Part shown: positions 61,689-64,000 of the stretch, one piece after another | How the letters are laid out: the number at the start of each line of letters is the position of its first letter | How positions within the stretch are numbered: position 1 is the stretch's first letter | NCBI RefSeq assembly: GCF_030348505.1 | Contig: NZ_JAUCFJ010000002.1 | Location: 314,001 to 378,000 of the forward strand | Source of the DNA: Lysinibacillus sp. G4S2 | GTDB taxonomy: Bacteria > Bacillota > Bacilli > Bacillales_A > Planococcaceae | Direction of reading: 5' to 3' | Length of the DNA: 64,000 bases | Notes under the pieces: model-generated | What the model saw: only the letters and a program-made list of their open reading frames with translations | Databases searched by the model: none | Told to the model about the DNA's origin: nothing | Position numbers and translations under genes: made by a program

Positions 61689-62870
61689 ATGAGATATTTA
61701 ATATCCATTTGTGGATTACTACTTGTTTTTGGTTTAGCATTGTTAATGAGTAAAAACAAGAAAGAAATAAAATATAAAAATATAGTTATTATGTTAATTA
61801 TCCAATTTCTATTGGCAATATTATTGCTAAATACAAAATTTGGTTATGTACTAATCAAAGGAATAACAAATGGTTTTAATCAATTATTGTCTTACGCAAA
61901 TACTGGTATATCATTTGTTTTTGGAGGTTTAGCGAATAAAGGGGAATTTTCCTTCTTTCTAGGTGTATTATTACCAATTGTCTTTATATCTGCATTGATA
62001 GGGATCTTACAGCATTTTAAAATTCTGCCTTTCATCATGAAGGGAATAGGTTTACTATTAAGTAAAATAAGTGGTATGGGAAAATTGGAATCATATAATG
62101 CAGTTGCTTCTGCAATTGTAGGTCAATCTGAAGTATTCATTACTGTAAAAAAACAATTAGATAAGATCGCTCCACAGCGAATGTATACATTATGCGCATC
62201 GGCAATGTCGACTGTTTCTATGTCAGTTGTTGGAGCATATATGACGATGATTGAACCAAAATATGTTGTAACGGCGATTGTGTTGAATTTGTTTGGTGGA
62301 TTTATTATTGTTTCAATCATTAATCCGTATACAGTTGAAGAAAGCGAAGATATCTTAAAGATTGAAGATGAGCATAAGCAAACTTTCTTCCAAATGCTTG
62401 GAGAATATATTATGGATGGATTTAAAGTAGCCGTTATTGTTGGAGCCATGCTTATCGGTTTCGTAGCATTAATGGATTTAATCAATTCACTATTTGATAT
62501 GATTTTCGGTGTATCTTTCCAAGACATATTAGGTTATATTTTTGCACCAATCGCTTTCCTAATGGGTGTACCTTGGGCAGATGCTGTTACTGCTGGAGGA
62601 ATCATGGCAACCAAATTAGTAACGAATGAATTTGTTGCAATGGCAAGCCTTGGAGAAGTAGCTAAGTCAATGAGTGCACATACACTAGGTATTATTTCTG
62701 TATTTCTTGTATCCTTTGCAAATTTTGCATCGATCGGTATTATTTCCGGAGCGGTAAAAGGTTTGAATGCAAGGCAAGGGGATGTAGTTGCTCGTTTTGG
62801 CTTAAAGTTGTTGTACGGAGCAACACTTGTTAGTATCTTAACGGCTACAATCGTTGGTATCGTTATTTAG
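61689..62870 (+). CDS. nupC: NupC-family nucleoside:cation symporter
   Basis: 393 aa, about ten membrane spans. Concentrative nucleoside transporter signatures: NKGEFSFFLGVLLPIVFISA, SKISGMGKLESYNAVASAIV-GQSE (nucleoside-binding), SAMSTVSMSVVGAYMTMIEP, and ATKLVTNEFVAMASLGEVA. Imports nucleosides with H+ or Na+. ATG 61689 is 7 nt after GGAGG; the frame runs back to 61569 but with no coding character. A hairpin terminator follows. Confidence 0.93.
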   Translation: MRYLISICGLLLVFGLALLMSKNKKEIKYKNIVIMLIIQFLLAILLLNTKFGYVLIKGITNGFNQLLSYANTGISFVFGGLANKGEFSFFLGVLLPIVFISALIGILQHFKILPFIMKGIGLLLSKISGMGKLESYNAVASAIVGQSEVFITVKKQLDKIAPQRMYTLCASAMSTVSMSVVGAYMTMIEPKYVVTAIVLNLFGGFIIVSIINPYTVEESEDILKIEDEHKQTFFQMLGEYIMDGFKVAVIVGAMLIGFVALMDLINSLFDMIFGVSFQDILGYIFAPIAFLMGVPWADAVTAGGIMATKLVTNEFVAMASLGEVAKSMSAHTLGIISVFLVSFANFASIGIISGAVKGLNARQGDVVARFGLKLLYGATLVSILTATIVGIVI

Positions 62871-62921
62871 TTTAGAAAAATCCAATATCGATTGTACTAA
62901 ATTCCAAACGTTTGGGTTTAT

Positions 62922-62950
62922 GCCTTCCACACATCTGTGGAGGGCTTTTA
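62922..62950 (+). terminator. Terminator after nupC
   Basis: GCCTTCCACA / TGTGGAGGGC with TTTTA after. Confidence 0.75.
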
Positions 62951-63224
62951 TTATGCATTCAAATGGAAAAAAGGATTGGTGCATTGTCGCAAGCATCTCT
63001 TATGCAGTGGAGGGACCTGTGATCATATTAAATCAATCTCAGAAATTATGGGTGTTATTGTAAATCGTAATTTATTGTGAGTATCTGGTCTTTTTTTATG
63101 ATGATTTAAATCAGGGGTATTTATAGATAAAGGATAATTATTTATTGTTTTACGATAAAAAAGTATTGACTAAGAATGTGTTATCGATTATTCTAACATT
63201 AGAAAGTTGAGAAGGCGGTGAGGT
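62951..63224. other. Intergenic region, promoter area of the DUF2975 gene
   Basis: No gene supported. TCTGGTCTTTTTTTATGA at 63086-63103 repeats the terminator tail seen at 61256-61273. Confidence 0.4.
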
Positions 63225-63704
63225 ATGAAACAGAAGGAATTAGCAAAGTGGTTAAAAATAATTATCGTATTTTGTTGGTTATTTGGTTTGTTGTTCTGTA
63301 TCTATGTTGGACCAGAAACAGGGAAGAATATATTGCTAGATTTTGATTCCTTAAAAGAGTTATATAAACCTTTTGTTGCTTTTATATGGATAACCGGCAT
63401 CCCTTACTTTCTTGCTTTATGTATAGGTTGGAGTATCTGTTCAGATATTAATGTAGGTAACGATTTTACATTAAAAAATGCAAATAGGTTAAAGCGTATA
63501 AGTGTTTTAGCAATGACAGAAGGAGTTTTATATGTTATCGCACTGCTTTATGTATTTATTAGTGGGAACTACAATACTAATCTTTTAATGATTCTTTTGC
63601 TTATTCTATTTTTTGCAGTAGTTATTTCTGTATTTACTTCTTTGCTTTCTTATTTGATGGGTAAAGCAAGTGAACTTAAAGAGGATAATGAATTAACAGT
63701 TTGA
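63225..63704 (+). CDS. DUF2975 membrane protein (YoaS-like)
   Basis: 159 aa with four hydrophobic segments (residues about 11-29, 47-68, 92-112, 118-142) and a short acidic tail. DUF2975 proteins are regularly encoded with a small Cro-like regulator, as here, and their function is unknown (YoaS of B. subtilis is one). AAGGCGGTGAGG precedes the ATG. The XRE gene starts 8 bp after the stop. Confidence 0.82.
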   Translation: MKQKELAKWLKIIIVFCWLFGLLFCIYVGPETGKNILLDFDSLKELYKPFVAFIWITGIPYFLALCIGWSICSDINVGNDFTLKNANRLKRISVLAMTEGVLYVIALLYVFISGNYNTNLLMILLLILFFAVVISVFTSLLSYLMGKASELKEDNELTV

Positions 63705-63712
63705 GGTGTAAC

Positions 63713-63922
63713 ATGGTTATCATAGTTAATCTTGATGTGATGCTAGCGAAAAGGAAAATGAGTGTTACGGTATTATCGGAAAAACTGGGTATCACAATGG
63801 CAAACGTCTCGATTCTAAAAAATGGAAAAGTAAAAGCAGTCAAATTTTCAACATTAGAAAAAATATGTGAAGTATTAGACTGTCAACCAGGTGATATTTT
63901 GGAATATCAAAAAAATAATTAA
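63713..63922 (+). CDS. Small XRE/Cro-type regulator (YozG-like)
   Basis: 69 aa: VNLDVMLAKRKMSVTVLSEK, LGITMANVSILKNGKVKAVK, FSTLEKICEVLDCQPGDILE, a complete Cro/C1 helix-turn-helix. Paired with the DUF2975 gene in the same way as yozG with yoaS. ATG 63713 follows GAGGTG. Probably autoregulatory. Confidence 0.88.
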   Translation: MVIIVNLDVMLAKRKMSVTVLSEKLGITMANVSILKNGKVKAVKFSTLEKICEVLDCQPGDILEYQKNN

Positions 63923-63947
63923 ACTAACTTTAATGGAGGAAGATATT

Positions 63948-64000
63948 ATGAAAATGAAATATGTAATCGCATCGACACCAATTCTTTTAGGAGTAATCTG
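63948..64000 (+). CDS. Start of a gene cut by the window edge
   Basis: ATG 63948 after GGAGGAAG, reading MKMKYVIASTPILLGVI to the edge: 17 codons, possibly a signal or membrane segment. It may belong to the DUF2975-XRE operon. Confidence 0.6.
   Translation, partial: MKMKYVIASTPILLGVI

Noticed and set aside
62854..63063. 69-codon frame after nupC
   Set aside because: Begins inside nupC, runs through its terminator, and shows no coding character.

Overview
The window reads as chromosome of a low-GC, endospore-forming Bacillaceae/Caryophanaceae bacterium, most likely Lysinibacillus or a close relative. The basis is AT-rich DNA with strong AGGAGG-type ribosome binding sites and frequent TTG starts, spore genes (a Ger(x)C germination lipoprotein, a KinB-like histidine kinase), Bacillus-type pairs (yqhH-yqhG, yoaS/yozG-like, ytxJ), and a heavy load of short intergenic repeats of a kind I associate with Lysinibacillus. 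Species is inferred, not proven. No rRNA, tRNA or CRISPR array was seen.

Layout. 1-4.7 kb: amino-sugar/cell-wall recovery (ABC sugar permease, BadF-type kinase, murQ, an RpiR-type regulator, and an MsmX/UgpC-type ATPase on the other strand). 5.4-7.4 kb: a PucR/CdaR-like regulator and a TetR regulator. 8-9.7 kb: DUF1641 protein plus type II NADH dehydrogenase. 10.3-11.9 kb: an MFS transporter behind a complete T-box leader. 12.3-17.2 kb: proline/hydroxyproline module (XRE-cupin regulator, proline racemase family enzyme, ornithine-cyclodeaminase-like reductase, DAACS symporter) with a repeated 17-bp palindrome that looks like its operator. 17.3-20.6 kb: alpha/beta hydrolase, SgrR-like regulator, quinone oxidoreductase. 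20.9-22.1 kb: an SH3-domain gene broken by an amber codon. 23.2-25.7 kb: MBOAT O-acyltransferase and its partner. 25.7-28.4 kb: an EcsC-family gene split by a tnpB-only IS605/IS1341-type element with a probable omega RNA. 28.4-30.5 kb: MocR regulator and GNAT acetyltransferase. 30.5-34.2 kb: repeat-rich, with two DUF4183 genes. 34.2-35.4 kb: histidine kinase. 35.8-42.5 kb: two apparently identical group II introns in direct orientation around a DUF2750 gene and a lipoprotein gene. 43.2-46.4 kb: ABC exporter with a LytTR regulator fused to a degenerate ABC ATPase. 46.6-52.5 kb: soluble chemoreceptor, SNF2 helicase yqhH with yqhG, SRPBCC-ArsR operon, LysE exporter, frameshifted zinc-ribbon gene. 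53.5-57.5 kb: short-chain fatty acid/acetoacetate module (AtoE, LysR regulator, scoA-scoB). 57.5-64 kb: P-loop kinase, VOC protein, YtxJ, lipoprotein, orphan GerC protein, NupC, DUF2975/XRE pair, and the start of a further gene.

The intergenic DNA is the most unusual part. At least four repeat classes occur: (1) 150-300 bp palindromic elements beginning and ending in GTTGATT/AATCAAC, often carrying tandem GCGAAAGCGAAGCG units; (2) a 464-bp MITE with 15-bp inverted ends and a 9-bp target duplication, plus two truncated copies; (3) locus-specific arrays with a period of about 21 nt, most with a GATAAA or GGATA core; (4) a CTAACGG-type repeat into which both introns seem to have inserted. Several genes are decayed (ecsC-like, SH3 protein, zinc ribbon, one group II intron relic), which suggests an actively rearranging region.
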